Positions 1 to 10,129 of a stretch of 64,000 bases of DNA are shown piece by piece. Every line of letters begins with the position of its first letter. Position 1 is the first letter of the stretch. The DNA is from Ornithodoros turicata (taxonomy: Eukaryota > Arthropoda > Arachnida > Ixodida > Argasidae): assembly GCF_037126465.1 (NCBI RefSeq), contig NW_026999296.1, forward strand, positions 1-64,000, in the 5' to 3' direction. The translations under genes and the position numbers were made by a program. The notes under the pieces were generated by a model, which was given only the letters and a program-made list of their open reading frames with translations, searched no databases and was not told the origin of the DNA.

Positions 1-1080
1 AAAAAATGGAGATACAGCATCAAGTACAGTTGCAGTACAGTGACACCAGATAGTGTGATACCTGTGCAAGCATTTGCATCCTCGCTCTTTCATCATGTCC
101 ACGTCTACCTTAATTCGACACTGGTTTCTAACTTCGAAAATTATGCATATCGTTCATACTTGGACATAATAACAAATGCTAATAATGTTACTCAAACTCA
201 CACCCTCTCTGCAATGCTCTACGAACCAGATCCAGTGGGAGAATCTGAAAATTTTGCCGCTCCTGTTGAGGCAAAAGGAATTTTTGCATGCTACAAACGG
301 ACCAAAGGTTCGACACTCTGCGATCTTTATTCCCCTATCTTCAGTGATATATGTCAACAGGAAAAGGTTTCTTCTCAATGGAGTCGACATAAGAGTTGTC
401 CTTCGTCAGAACACAGATGATTTTCGACTTCTTGCACCTGCCAGCGAGACTGAAAAACACACTATAGAGTTTTCACGAATTGTGTTGTACCTGCGACGTG
501 TGCAGGTTTCTCCAAGTGTACTCGTCGGCATCGAACGAAGACTTCAGACAACTCCAGCATCATACCTCCTTCGAGGATTAGAGATTAAGTACAGGACTTG
601 CTCCAAATCAATCTCAAGTGATTTTCAATTACCTTTACAGTGAACGAGTTCCCTCAAAGCTGACAGTATTGATGGTTAGAAGTGAAGCCTACCAGGGTAA
701 CAGACAAATGAATCCATTTAAACTTGAAAATTTCAAGCTTAAGAGAGCTGTGCTTGATGTTGGTGGACAACAGTACACAGATGACTTTGACTTTCAACGA
801 TCATCTACTCTAAAGGATATATGAATTTGCTTCACAAGCTGAAGCGAAAGACATACCTCTAGCTCCGGCTGCATATGAGAAAGAAACGTTTATGCTCTAC
901 TACCATCTCACTCCAGATGTGGAAGTGCAGTCACTGAGTCCAGTGGTACAAGCCAATGTTTGTCTCACCCTAACATTTGGTGGAAATCTTACAGAGGCTG
1001 TTACAGTTCTCTTTGTTTCAGAAACACCTCGTGTGCTAGAAACAACAAAGACAGACGAGTCAAATTCGTATAGAAAAAAA
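1..1080 (+). pseudogene. Polinton major capsid protein (double jelly-roll), frameshifted
   Basis: The translation hops between three frames: 40-420, then roughly 360-640, 618-824 and 826-1080. The motif FASSLFHHVHVYLN and the following YRSYLDIIT match the conserved early part of Polinton major capsid proteins, which are often annotated in metazoan genomes as F54H12.2-like. The later part ends in a beta-rich stretch (VCLTLTFGGN, AVTVLFVSET) typical of the C-terminal jelly roll. The 5' end lies outside the window or is lost. At least three reading-frame breaks are present. Family assignment rests on motif recall rather than alignment. In the intact family this protein forms the predicted capsid shell; here it cannot be made in full. 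Confidence 0.7.
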
Positions 1081-1565
1081 ATGGAGGAATGGGAATTTTA
1101 TGCAGCCTTTTCTCGAAATCACTGCACAAGGCCACTGTTTCGTGGAACATTTGCATGCAATGAAATTGCAAGTCAAAAGCTGAACCAGGGCTGTATGTTG
1201 TAAACACAGCTCCTAGATCCTCTCCTGGAGAACACTGGACCTTAAGTTACATCTCTAAGAACAACAGCATTTCTTATTTCGACAGCTACGGCATACAACC
1301 AGTTTGCAAAGAAATCTACCAGTTTATTCACTCAACATCTTCCTTTCACTACAATGCAAAACGACTTCAGGGATATGGATCTGCTACGTGTGGACTGTAC
1401 TGCTTGTATGTAGGTAGTCTTCTAGCCTGTGGTTTCTCTCTTCAAGAGTGCACTCAGAAGTTTTCACCAACCAACTTCAGACACAATGACAGATTGATAG
1501 AAACACTTGTTCGAAAAAATTTCCCAAGAAAAACAGAGGATATGTCATGCTGTAGTGTACTATGA
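1081..1565 (+). pseudogene. Polinton adenain-like cysteine protease, one frameshift
   Basis: The reading starts at the ATG at 1081, changes frame near 1170 and runs open from 1194 to the TGA at 1563-1565. The catalytic signature of adenovirus-type proteases is visible: GEHW (His), YFDSYG (Asp/Asn position) and SATCGLYCLY (Cys). Spacing is right for the family and the total of about 160 codons is close to the usual length. In the family this enzyme matures capsid proteins. The gene directly follows the capsid gene in the same direction, as expected in a Polinton late-gene block. A single-base indel explains the break, so this is among the least damaged genes of the element. Confidence 0.85.
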
Positions 1566-1616
1566 GCATTCAATAAAATTTCAGTTTGCCTGAAAAGAGC
1601 TTTATTTGTCAACTTA

Positions 1617-2140
1617 ATTTGCACACTAGAGATAGGCTATTTACAAACAGTGACTTGCAAACAAAGACATTGTTGATGATTACATACATGCTATTAGAAA
1701 CTGGTTATTTCATTCACATACAGTCAAACTCCTTTATAGCGAACACCTTTTTAACGAAAATACCACTACAGCAAATTTTTTTGCGGTCCTGCTGGAGCCC
1801 TATAGGTCCAATAATGGACATCCTTTTTAACGAAAATACCTTTACTGCGAATTTTTTTTGCTGTCCCCTGAGTTTCGTTGTAAAGGAGTTTGACTGTATA
1901 ATCAAAAATTTTCTGACACGGATCATTTACAAACAGTGACTCTCATCTGAGACAGGCTATTTGCAAACACTGACTTGCAAACAAAGACGTTGTTATAGAT
2001 TACATACATGCTATTAGAAACTGGTTATCACATACTCTTATAATCAAATTCTTAGAAAACAGGTTATTTCACGCACATATAATCAAATTCGTCTGAGACG
2101 TCCATTTACAAACAGTGACTTGCAGACAAAGTCAGTTGTT
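1617..2140 (+). repeat. Imperfect tandem repeat (~90 bp unit) in the convergent intergenic region
   Basis: The phrase GGCTATTTACAAACAGTG with the following ACTTGCAAACAAAGAC and CATACATGCTATTAG occurs near 1633-1705 and again near 1950-2025. A shorter third copy is near 2102-2140. The first and second copies are separated by a MITE insertion. The rest of 1566-2600 holds no protein signal apart from the polyadenylation-type AATAAA on the minus strand near 2430, which may serve the polymerase gene. Confidence 0.6.
1721..1896. mobile_element. pogo/Tigger-like MITE, 176 bp
   Basis: Termini CAGTCAAACTCCTTTATAGC and its inverse CAGTCAAACTCCTTTACAAC match with two differences over 23 bp. The element is flanked by TA on both sides (1719-1720 and 1897-1898). 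CAGT termini with TA duplications are characteristic of pogo-type members of the Tc1/mariner superfamily. No transposase is encoded. The element split an older tandem repeat, so it entered after that repeat formed. Confidence 0.8.
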
Positions 2141-2600
2141 ATTTCCATCGCAAATGCATGCAGCAATATGGGAAAGCAAACTGTCTCTTTCACTCACATC
2201 AAGAGCTACACATTACTTCAGGAAGACATGAAATTCATCAGACCAGGTCTCAGCTTAGTCATCACTCGTGGCTAACAAATATCCTCTAGCTCCTAACTCA
2301 CAGTTGTAATTAATCCCACACTGACAACCATAGATGTGGAATAATGCAATAGCTTTAGTTCATGGTTCTAACATGACATTGTTCTAATATATGACAAACC
2401 ATAGCTATATGGATGTAACATCTTTATTACAATTTTTTTCTGTGGGACCAGGAATAGAAGGGCAACATCTGTTGCGGGGGTGATAACAGATGAGTTCCCT
2501 CCTACTCCCGTATGCCAACTCTGTAATGAAACCTCGTGACGGTGCACACCCCAACACCATCGCTTCATTAGAGAGACCAATCCGTACACATTAAAAAAAT

Positions 2601-5600
2601 TCAACCATAGCCAAAAGGTAGCGTGTCAATTCCATCATCACAAATGAAGCGTTTCGTATCCAGTGGATTGAGGGCTATTTTTGTCACTGACACACTTTTG
2701 TTGACATTGTCCTTGTGCACAATGAGGTTCTGTTTAACTTTATGCATTGTGCCCTGCTCGAGAGCATTCGTGTACATAGAGAAGTGGAGTTTTTGTGCTT
2801 CACATTGTTTAACACCCTTAGCGCGATTGTACTGCTTTTTGCTGCACAGATCGAGGGCGTACAGCTTTGGCTTCAGACAACAGAAGCCAAGAATGTGATC
2901 ACGAGGAAGCTCATTTTTAAACTTTCCTAGTACCATCCTGTTTTTTGTCGAATAGAGTGGGTGATCAGGGTCATATCCAGAGTTGTCTAGATGCTCGTCA
3001 GCTAGTTCGTGGAGTACTTTATCGTCACTCAGCATCACAATGTAAGAATCAGTGTCCATGTATAGCAGTCGTGTATCAGGGGCTACACGGAGAAGATGGT
3101 TATGATAAAAATCAAACATCTTCAGCTTAGACAATTCAATATTGTGAAGCCCAGGTACAGCGGTTGCTTCATGCGAAGAACAGACTGACTAAATTGGAAC
3201 AAGATGACGTGAGAGCTCAGAGGGCGGAACTGTTTCAAGTTTGGTTTACGTAGAAGCTTCAACACTTGCTCATCTGTTACTGTGAGGCGACAATTTACGA
3301 ATTTCCTGACTTGCATACATGTCCTGCCATATACACTATTAATCATTAGCTTTGATTGCTGTTTCTCAAATGCGTTTGTAGCTCGCTTCCGAAGTTCGTG
3401 ATTGAAGTCGACATAGATCGCAGAAAGGGCTTTTGATTGAACTTGAGAACCCTGTGAACTTTAGTGAGACGCAACCCCAATTGCAGATACAAATTGCGAT
3501 AGTGGAGAAAGTACCTCTCTTTATCAAATAATGTTAGCAACAGTTTTGCTTCGGTAGCTTTTGTGGAAGATTGAACTTCTTCATGAGCGCCTTCTGATAG
3601 TCTGACAATAGCTCATAACGAACGGACATTTTTTCAGGGGCAACGGGAAGATCTCTGTGGCGTCATGAGTTGCTCGGCATACACTAGGTCTACCTCAAGA
3701 AAGTAACCCACAGGGGTATCATCTCGTATCTGAGCTATATCCAAGTTAACAATTTCCTCCTCAGTGAGCCACTCAAATCCTCCGTAAGGCAATGGTTCTC
3801 TCATGACTGCTCCATACAGGCCATTTACATCAATGTAGTTAATTATTTTTTTTTTCTTTTTCGGGATCAAACTGTTCTGTTCCTGGCACATTCGCAGTTG
3901 CTTTTCTCAGGGAGCACTGTGTGACACCTCCTCGTAAGCCATTCTCGATGAGCAGGTACGCGTTGGGGTCGTTAATTAGTTCTAGTTCTACCTGACTCAT
4001 TTTTAGTGCACAAGACATGCTTAATCCTGGAAGGGATACAAAATGAAACGGTTCAATCTTGTGCACATCGAGTGTCCACTTTCGAAAGTTCTGAAACACA
4101 TCTGCTAAAAGCAGTGTGTCTGTCAGAAGGTATAAGTCCGAATACTCTCCAAGACTCTTGAGCCGAAATTTTTCATACACATTCTGCGCGTGGTTGCAGT
4201 CTTGTTCACTTACTTCGGTTCCATTCAAAATGTTAAAGAACTTATCTCGAGGTGGTAGCGAAGGCTCATCATAGGCTTCAAAACTGGTGACAAAGTTATC
4301 ACAGAAGACCCCCTTACGAACAACCAGCTGAAAGTGTTCCTCATTTGGAAAAAACTGGCGAAGGCATTGAAAGTTGGATTCACCTTTATCACGTAGATTT
4401 TTCACCAGTGTTTCAAGGCTTGCGTTCAGAAAACTCAAACTGTCCAAGAATCGATAAGAGCCGATGTCAATTGCTTTAAATTTTTGACAGCTGGTGGCAA
4501 TCACGTTGATGTCTGACTTCTTAAGCAGATGTAAATGAGACAGGAGAAAACTCATGTCATAGTTAGCATTATGTGCAATGATTGGAATCTTGGGTGGCAC
4601 TCTCAGTTTCAGGTTACACGTCTGACATAGTGTTTGTCGAAATTCTCCGCTTACATGGTCATGTCTCGAACTTTTTGTCTTTTAGCAAAGGATTCTTTGC
4701 AGATATTACAATGAGTGGCTGCTGTATGTTGACGCTCATTCTCTTCAGTCATTTCTAGAGGTGCAAAAGCATGTATCCATCCTAAAATTTCGTCATGCAA
4801 TTTCCGCAGCAGCTCCATAAATACTGTGACACAATTAGGACCACGGAAAAGATGCTTTTGCAACACGTGTGAGTCGGATGCACGTATAACCAAAAGGCAA
4901 AATGAGGAAGGACAGTGATCCTCATACACGTTTGTTTCCTCCAAACAAGGTGACAAAACACTTTCAAAATCATATACACAGTAGAAAGGGACTTCCGACA
5001 TGAGATGTTCCCCGGCAAATGCTACCGTCTCTCCCTTCTTAGGGTAAATTGTCTTAGCAACCTTCTGATGCAAACACATCTTTAAATGATCACTGAGGAT
5101 TCTGTCTGATGAGAAGCCCATCATACACCTCTTGCAATGAAACCGTCCGCTAGGTTGAAATAATCCATTAAAATTTGTGATAAGCAGAAAATGAGAGTCG
5201 ATTAGCAACAGATCCACATGTGTCTCATGCTCGTCATCGACAACCTTGATGGGGTACAGAGATTTGTCTTCCCTTTCGTAGGCGTACACATTGATACTGA
5301 TACCATTATTTTTTCGAATGCTTCAACCTCTTTTGGGAAAGCTACCGGGAATGTTTTCGGAAAAACATACTCAGAAATATATGGTCTGTATGAAGATGCC
5401 CTACGCCTGCGATAACCAGTAGCAGGATGCAGTGCAGCTATTACAGAGAAGGCAAAACACATGTTCTGCTCATCTTCATGCAAACCAAAGTCCACACACA
5501 ACAGAGAATGAAACTTATGCTTCAATTCTTGCGGTAACTCAAACTGGGCACATCCAATCAGTTGAGGCATCAAACGTCCAATGTTCATGATACAGGCATG

Positions 5601-6070
5601 AATGCGAAAGAGAAAAAAACCTGAACCTTCTACTTCGAGGTTTTCCAAATTTTGTGCTATTTCAGCAGTCACTTGAGTGATAGAAGGTTCTACATCTGCC
5701 TCTGACCATACTGTCACTACTTTGGAAGGCACGAAACTAATTTCGAGCTGTAACTCATCGTCTGGCGTGTGACGACCAAGTTCCACTTTAAGCAATACAA
5801 AATAGCGCAGTGGGAAACCAAAGTGTCGTAAGACATCAGCAATGTACTGTCTGTACTCGTGAAAAAAGGTTGTAACATCATGTCCGCTAACATCCCTGTC
5901 GTGTAAATGTAGCTCGAACCGATTAGATAGTTTCGCAGTGTGCACAAAGTCTCACAAAAAGGAATGCAGGGGGCTTGAAGATTGTGAACATTTGCCAAGT
6001 GAATCTGAAGACCTAATGCTGTTGCATAATACTGCCGTTCGTGCTGGGAGCATAAGTGACACGTCACCAT
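2601..6070 (-). pseudogene. Polinton protein-primed family B DNA polymerase, many breaks
   Basis: Reads from 6070 down to 2601 through at least six frame changes. Order of landmarks: a C2H2-like finger (CHLCSQ...HLANVH, ~6060-5985); an N-terminal region typical of Polinton polymerases (~5945-5290); a second finger (CKRCMMGF, ~5130); Exo I VYDFES (~4970); Exo II AHNANYD (~4575); Exo III YSDLYLLTD (~4130); the polymerase motif YIDVNGLYG (~3835); motif B NSVYGR (~3340); and motif C YMDTDSY (~3055). The C-terminus ends with a stop at 2601. The motifs are those of a 3'-5' exonuclease plus family B polymerase, the enzyme that copies the element in intact Polintons. Extensive damage makes it non-functional. 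Confidence 0.9.
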
Positions 6071-6081
6071 ATCTCATCACT

Positions 6082-6411
6082 TTATCTTCGAATTGCTGAA
6101 GATAATATCTGGCGAAATGACTTTTTTACCATCTTTGTAAACCGTTCTTTCTTCTCCATTTTGAGATTTGGAAGCAGTCGCATTTCCTCTAGCTCTTCCT
6201 TCGACAATTTTTGAAGCGTCCAGGTAGATACACTTTCACTGCTTGTCGTTTTCCATGCGGAGCTCCACGTATACTGCCTCGCCATACATAGTGTCAATTT
6301 TCTGAATGTCCAGCACTTCGAACTTTTCGTTTTTGGGTATGTTGCTCATTTTCTGAATTTCACCGTCACCACATTTTTTCAGTTTATCCAACTTTTCCAT
6401 GACGGATGACA
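6082..6411 (-). pseudogene. Small conserved Polinton-associated protein, frameshifted
   Basis: From the ATG at about 6405 the frame reads MEKLDKLKKCG, then FEVLDIQKIDTMYGEAVYVEL, with an in-frame stop followed by VYLPGRF in a shifted frame and a lysine-rich tail. A short protein with a similar layout (a beta-rich middle around TxYG followed by a YLP motif) commonly sits next to the polymerase in arthropod Polintons. An OB-fold single-strand-binding role is possible but not shown. The C-terminal frame is ambiguous because two frames are open to the end. It lies immediately upstream of the polymerase in the same direction. Confidence 0.45.
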
Positions 6412-6591
6412 TAGCTTACTTGTGTTATGGAGGCTTCGCTGTTATGATGACAATTTGCTTTCTCCTCTTGCTGTATAGAATGAACTGAAAGAAGAATAGA
6501 TTTGTAAACTCTTACATCTTCCACAGGAATATGTAACACACACCTCCTCAGTCTGACGTTCTGAATGAAGAACCACTCTCTATGTCCGCTC

Positions 6592-6599
6592 TTATATAG
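6592..6599 (-). promoter_or_regulatory. TATA box for the minus-strand Polinton genes
   Basis: On the minus strand TATATAAG sits upstream of the small protein and polymerase. A start site about 30 bp downstream (near 6565) falls at TTCATTCAG, close to an arthropod initiator. The open frame that overlaps it (6384-6674) is therefore more likely leader than protein. Confidence 0.4.
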
Positions 6600-6609
6600 C
6601 GATTGCATG

Positions 6610-6910
6610 CAGCTCTCTAACATGTGTGCACAGCCTTGAACGTCTACATCCTGCAACGTTATACGTGAAGACATGTTTCAGCGTGTCCTATCTAACTTCA
6701 TTGGTCTGGTAACTAACATACCTGCGTGCACAACCTTGAATGTCTACAACCTTGAACGGTGTACTTCGACTTTGGCAAGCTTAGAGCACAGACTTGTCTT
6801 TGCTTTTTGTTGTAACCTTCCATTATGGAATGCTCCTGGTCTGATAACTAACACGGCTGTGCGCAACCTTGATGTCTACAACCTTGAAGGTCTGTATTCA
6901 GTTTAGCCAA
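6610..6910 (+). repeat. Three imperfect copies of a leader/promoter repeat in the divergent region
   Basis: The phrase CTAACA..GTGCACAACCTTGAA and the following TGTCTACAACCTTGAA recurs near 6617, 6712 and 6847 with spacers of about 95 and 135 bp. It fills the gap between divergent minus-strand (polymerase) and plus-strand (ATPase) genes, so it may be duplicated promoter or origin sequence. Confidence 0.55.
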
Positions 6911-6991
6911 TCTGAGAGTGATGTACAGGCTCGTCTTTGCTGTAACCTTCCTTTATGATAATGTTGTGATTTCATAGCATGCTTCATTCAT

Positions 6992-7510
6992 TTGCAAAAG
7001 ATGGCTGAGGTTGGACCTTATAGGTTTACCACTCCGGTCTCAATGACCATATCAGGTCAAAGCCAGAGTGGAAAGACGACACTTGTTACACATCTAATTA
7101 AACATAGAGCTCTGTCTTCGACAAACCATTTGATCATATATTGTACATATACTTGTACAAACAACCAATCTTTGATATTTTCCAGAGGTAACCTTCAGTC
7201 AGGATATTCCTACTAATCTTGATACTGTAAAAATTCTTTAACTATATTTGATGATTGCTTAGCCGACAAACAAAGGCTCAAAGAAATCTGCAATTTTTAT
7301 GTAGCTGGCTGTCACCACCTCAACTGTTCAGCTATTTCATAACACAATATTATTTATTAATGATCCTCTGTATAGATGCATTCAGTTTAACAGCAGTGCC
7401 TTAATTTTATGTCGTTCCGCCCGCACTGCGGACCAAATGCAAATACTTTCACGACAACCTTAGCAACACCTATCCACTTTTTGGCAAAACGAGACACTAC
7501 AGGAGTGAAG
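6992..7510 (+). pseudogene. Polinton DNA-packaging ATPase (FtsK/HerA type), frameshifted
   Basis: The first 74 codons are open from 6992 and contain the Walker A motif GQSQSGKTTL at residues ~23-32. After a frame change near 7190 a Walker B-like TIFDDCL follows (~7238), then AGCHHLNCSAI (~7302), and, after more breaks, FNSSALILCRSARTADQ (~7390-7440). This is the expected order for the packaging ATPase of Polintons. It is shorter than usual and has at least three lesions. In intact relatives it would pump DNA into capsids. Confidence 0.8.
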
Positions 7511-7627
7511 AAAGTTCGAAAGGTATTGCAACAATCTGGTGGTTTTCTACAGTTCCTTTTGCCACCTTTGCTGGGTCTCCTCTCGACTTTAGGTGGAAGG
7601 GCGATAGCAAAAGCAATCGGAGTGTAG
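7490..7627 (+). pseudogene. Small glycine- and leucine-rich hydrophobic Polinton protein
   Basis: The last part of the open frame 7409-7627 reads KKVRKVLQQSGGFLQFLLPP, followed by LLGLLSTLGGRAIAKAIG and a stop. A basic stretch followed by a glycine/leucine-rich amphipathic or membrane segment is a recurring small protein next to the ATPase in Polintons. Comparison with small adenovirus core or pVI-like peptides is only by composition. The beginning of this frame overlaps the decayed end of the ATPase, so the true start is unclear. Confidence 0.45.
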
Positions 7628-8300
7628 TCGATGCAGAAATACGAGCTTGTGCCTTACCGGGAACCCCCATCCCACAGATATTGAAGAAAGGATGAACCAG
7701 ACGATATCAAAGCAAAAGAGATAATCCAATATCTTCACTCCTTGCTACATCCCACTGTGAGTGAGAGCACACCTACATGGGTTCAACAACAGTGAGAGAA
7801 GAGGAAACACAGACCGAGGAAAAAGTAATACTGTCGGTGATTTCATGAGCAGGTGGCTATAAAATCAGATCAGAAAACCTATTACGTCTTCTGGAACCAA
7901 CGATCTCATGGGATAGGAAAGACATTTCAGATAATTGTCGACGGTGAGCGAGTAGACAATACTATATAATTGACCTCGTATACTATCTCGTGACGAAACA
8001 AGAAATGTTCAAAGACCACCCTATTTTGATCGGATTTTGCCGCTATTGGTCAAGCTAAACTACCACACTTATTGTGCACCCATCTCGTCTTCAAAAACAT
8101 ACAGCAGAGAAACTCTGCCACTCCTTTCACCTCATTCCGTAAGTGAAGCTTCCACACCCTCGACGTGCGTCACCACCGCTCACTACGAGCCGCGAAGCGC
8201 GCACGACAGCTCACTAGGACACCGTACTGAACTCCGAGGAGAGAGGGCTACTTCGAAGAAGAAAAAATACTGTCACACTTCCCTCCAAGACATCATAAAA
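7628..8300 (+). pseudogene. Remnant of a further Polinton gene, unidentified
   Basis: Scattered readable pieces occur: MQKYELVPYREPP directly after the previous stop, a short helix-like run near 7690-7790, and FQIIVDGERVDNT with LVYYLVTKQEMFKDHP in shifted frames (~7925-8025). The last piece resembles a conserved segment found in an unnamed Polinton ORF. Stops and frameshifts are frequent. No catalytic motif is seen. Confidence 0.3.
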
Positions 8301-8526
8301 AGGTATTAGCTATGCTTTAGCTGATGACAACGGTTCTGGCTCACGACGAGGTACTGGGAAGAGTTATCTGTCACGGAAAGAGGTGGTGCCACACTCATCT
8401 ATTGTTGAGCTTTTGAAGTACGAACTTCACAACAGCAACCTCCCTGGATGAGAGGAGACGTTTCAGCTGGCAATCAATGCTTATCTATCACTCGATGCTC
8501 TTAGAGTTTGCAGTAGGAAGAAGTAC

Positions 8527-9570
8527 TAATGGCAGCCTACTATGACCCGCAACATGTCGGCAGCTTTGGGGGGGTGGAGTGCAGAGACTTGCTCGAGCCA
8601 TTGTCGAAAAGAAGGACAAAGTACTAAATTCTGGAGACAAGTGATGTGTACAGTTTGCATAAGGAATACAAGCGACCCACAAGTTTCGAAAAACCATTGC
8701 ACTTGGACTTCGTGAACTATTCCAGGCTGACCTAAAGGGATTTGCAAAGTCTAAAGAACCAGAACGATGGGTTTCGCTATTTGCTCTTTTGTATAGATGC
8801 TTTCTCTCGGCTTTTCTTGCCGATTGTACCTATTCGTAATAAATGATCTCCCGAGGTTATTCGAGCTTTAAACTTGCCTTTAAAAGGATTGGGGACACCC
8901 AAGCTTTTGCACACAGATCGTGGAACAGAATTTACAAACAAGGTGGGTACAACAGTTTCTGAAAGCAAGGGGATCCGCTCATCCATACAAATCCACCTAT
9001 GAAGGGCCTCTATCGCCGAGCAATCTTCAGCGAACAATTGTGACCACACTGTACCGCATCTTCACATTCCAGGGTCACAAGCGTATGTGAACATTTTACC
9101 TCAAGTAGTGAAAGCTTACAACAATCCGTACACAGATCGCTTTCTGCCAGACCAGTGGACGTAAAGAAAGAAAATTAGCACATTTTCCGGAGAAGACTGT
9201 ACCCCAGCCCGGTTGGACCACCAAAAAAGCCCGCGCTACAGGTGTTGGAGACGTAGTGAGAATTGCAAAATACAGACATTCAGCTAATAAAACGTTATTT
9301 AGGGTCATTTACGTCAGAACTCTTCGTGGTGAGAGCGATCAGTTAGGGTATCCTAACACGTACCTATTACGTGATCTAAAAATGAAGACATCATTGGTGG
9401 GTTTTATGAGAGTGAAATTGTACGAGTGAGAGAGGTTTCCAAAAGTAGAGAAGATCATAAAAACACGAGTTAGAAATGGGAAGCTTCAGTACTTGGTTCA
9501 GTTCACTGGCAGTCTGGACAAGAGGTGGATCGCAGGAAAATTACCTTGGTTTGTAATGACCAGTCAAGAC
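8527..9570 (+). pseudogene. Polinton integrase (DDE, retroviral type) with chromodomain-like tail
   Basis: Readable in hops: MAAYYDPQHVGSFGG at 8527; a DVYSLHKEY zinc-binding-like region (~8655); FCIDAFSR with the first catalytic Asp (~8797); LHTDRGTEF with the second Asp (~8910-8935); an AERFQRTI segment with the catalytic Glu (~9015-9035); VKAYNN; a GVGDVVRIAKYR beta-barrel (~9240-9275); IIGGFYESEI (~9390-9415); and a chromodomain-like YLVQFTG (~9490). Domain order matches Polinton integrases. At least six frameshifts or stops are present. In intact elements this protein joins the ends to target DNA. Confidence 0.85.
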
Positions 9571-9658
9571 AAGTCAGCCGCCGATGACCTCGGCTTGAGG
9601 GCGCATGGCTGTCAGTCATCAGCGCAGATGAAGAGCAGCCTGTGCTAGGTAGAGATGT

Positions 9659-9970
9659 GTGTGGCAGATGGAGAAGAGGATACACACACGAATTCGGATG
9701 CAGCCTGTGGGTCGTCTCAAACACGTCTCCTACAAGGAGATATTGGAATGTGGGTTAACACAAGTAGGCAAAACGTTGCTCGTGGAAGCTTTTAAAATTG
9801 TGACGGATATGGTGTTGTTTCAAGCGCTGCCAGATCAACCTCCTGAACAGGGTTACTTGAAAACTGCAAAAACAATGTATGCCAGAGTTCACAGAACCGC
9901 CTGTACGTTTGCCTCGGAAGCTCCTTCGCCGTACTTGCTGAATGGTCACGTCACGTGGACGAAATTTTGA
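9659..9970 (+). CDS. Unidentified ORF after the integrase (103 codons)
   Basis: An open frame begins MWQMEKRIHTRIRMQPVG. It is not recognised. An overlapping frame on the same strand also reads well near its end (HVDEILTYADEVDAMHLAAE), suggesting a frameshifted coding remnant rather than chance. It could be a further Polinton gene or part of the sequence the element inserted into. No domain or catalytic motif is visible. Confidence 0.25.
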   Translation: MWQMEKRIHTRIRMQPVGRLKHVSYKEILECGLTQVGKTLLVEAFKIVTDMVLFQALPDQPPEQGYLKTAKTMYARVHRTACTFASEAPSPYLLNGHVTWTKF

Positions 9971-10129
9971 CATATGCTGACGAGGTTGACGCTATGCATC
10001 TTGCTGCCGAGAGTCTATGTTTCATGGAACAAGCCGATCTGAAGGTTCACTACTTAACAGGCTACATCAGGCAAGCTAACACTTGACCTCTTCAGACATC
10101 GACTGTGCACAATGGAGCATAAAAAAAAT

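Larger units (their letters stand above)
1..9970. mobile_element. Degenerate Polinton/Maverick DNA transposon (left end outside window)
   Basis: A set of genes that occurs together only in Polintons and related virus-like elements lies in one block: double-jelly-roll capsid protein, adenain-like protease, protein-primed family B polymerase, FtsK/HerA-type ATPase, a small hydrophobic protein and a retroviral-type integrase. Capsid and protease run +, the polymerase and a small conserved protein run -, and ATPase, small protein and integrase run +. This gives a convergent junction near 1566-2600 and a divergent one near 6680-6990. All long genes have frameshifts or stops, so the copy is dead. 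The left terminus is not in the window. The right terminus was not located; 9970 is where protein-like signal stops. Terminal inverted repeats could not be checked. Confidence 0.88.
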
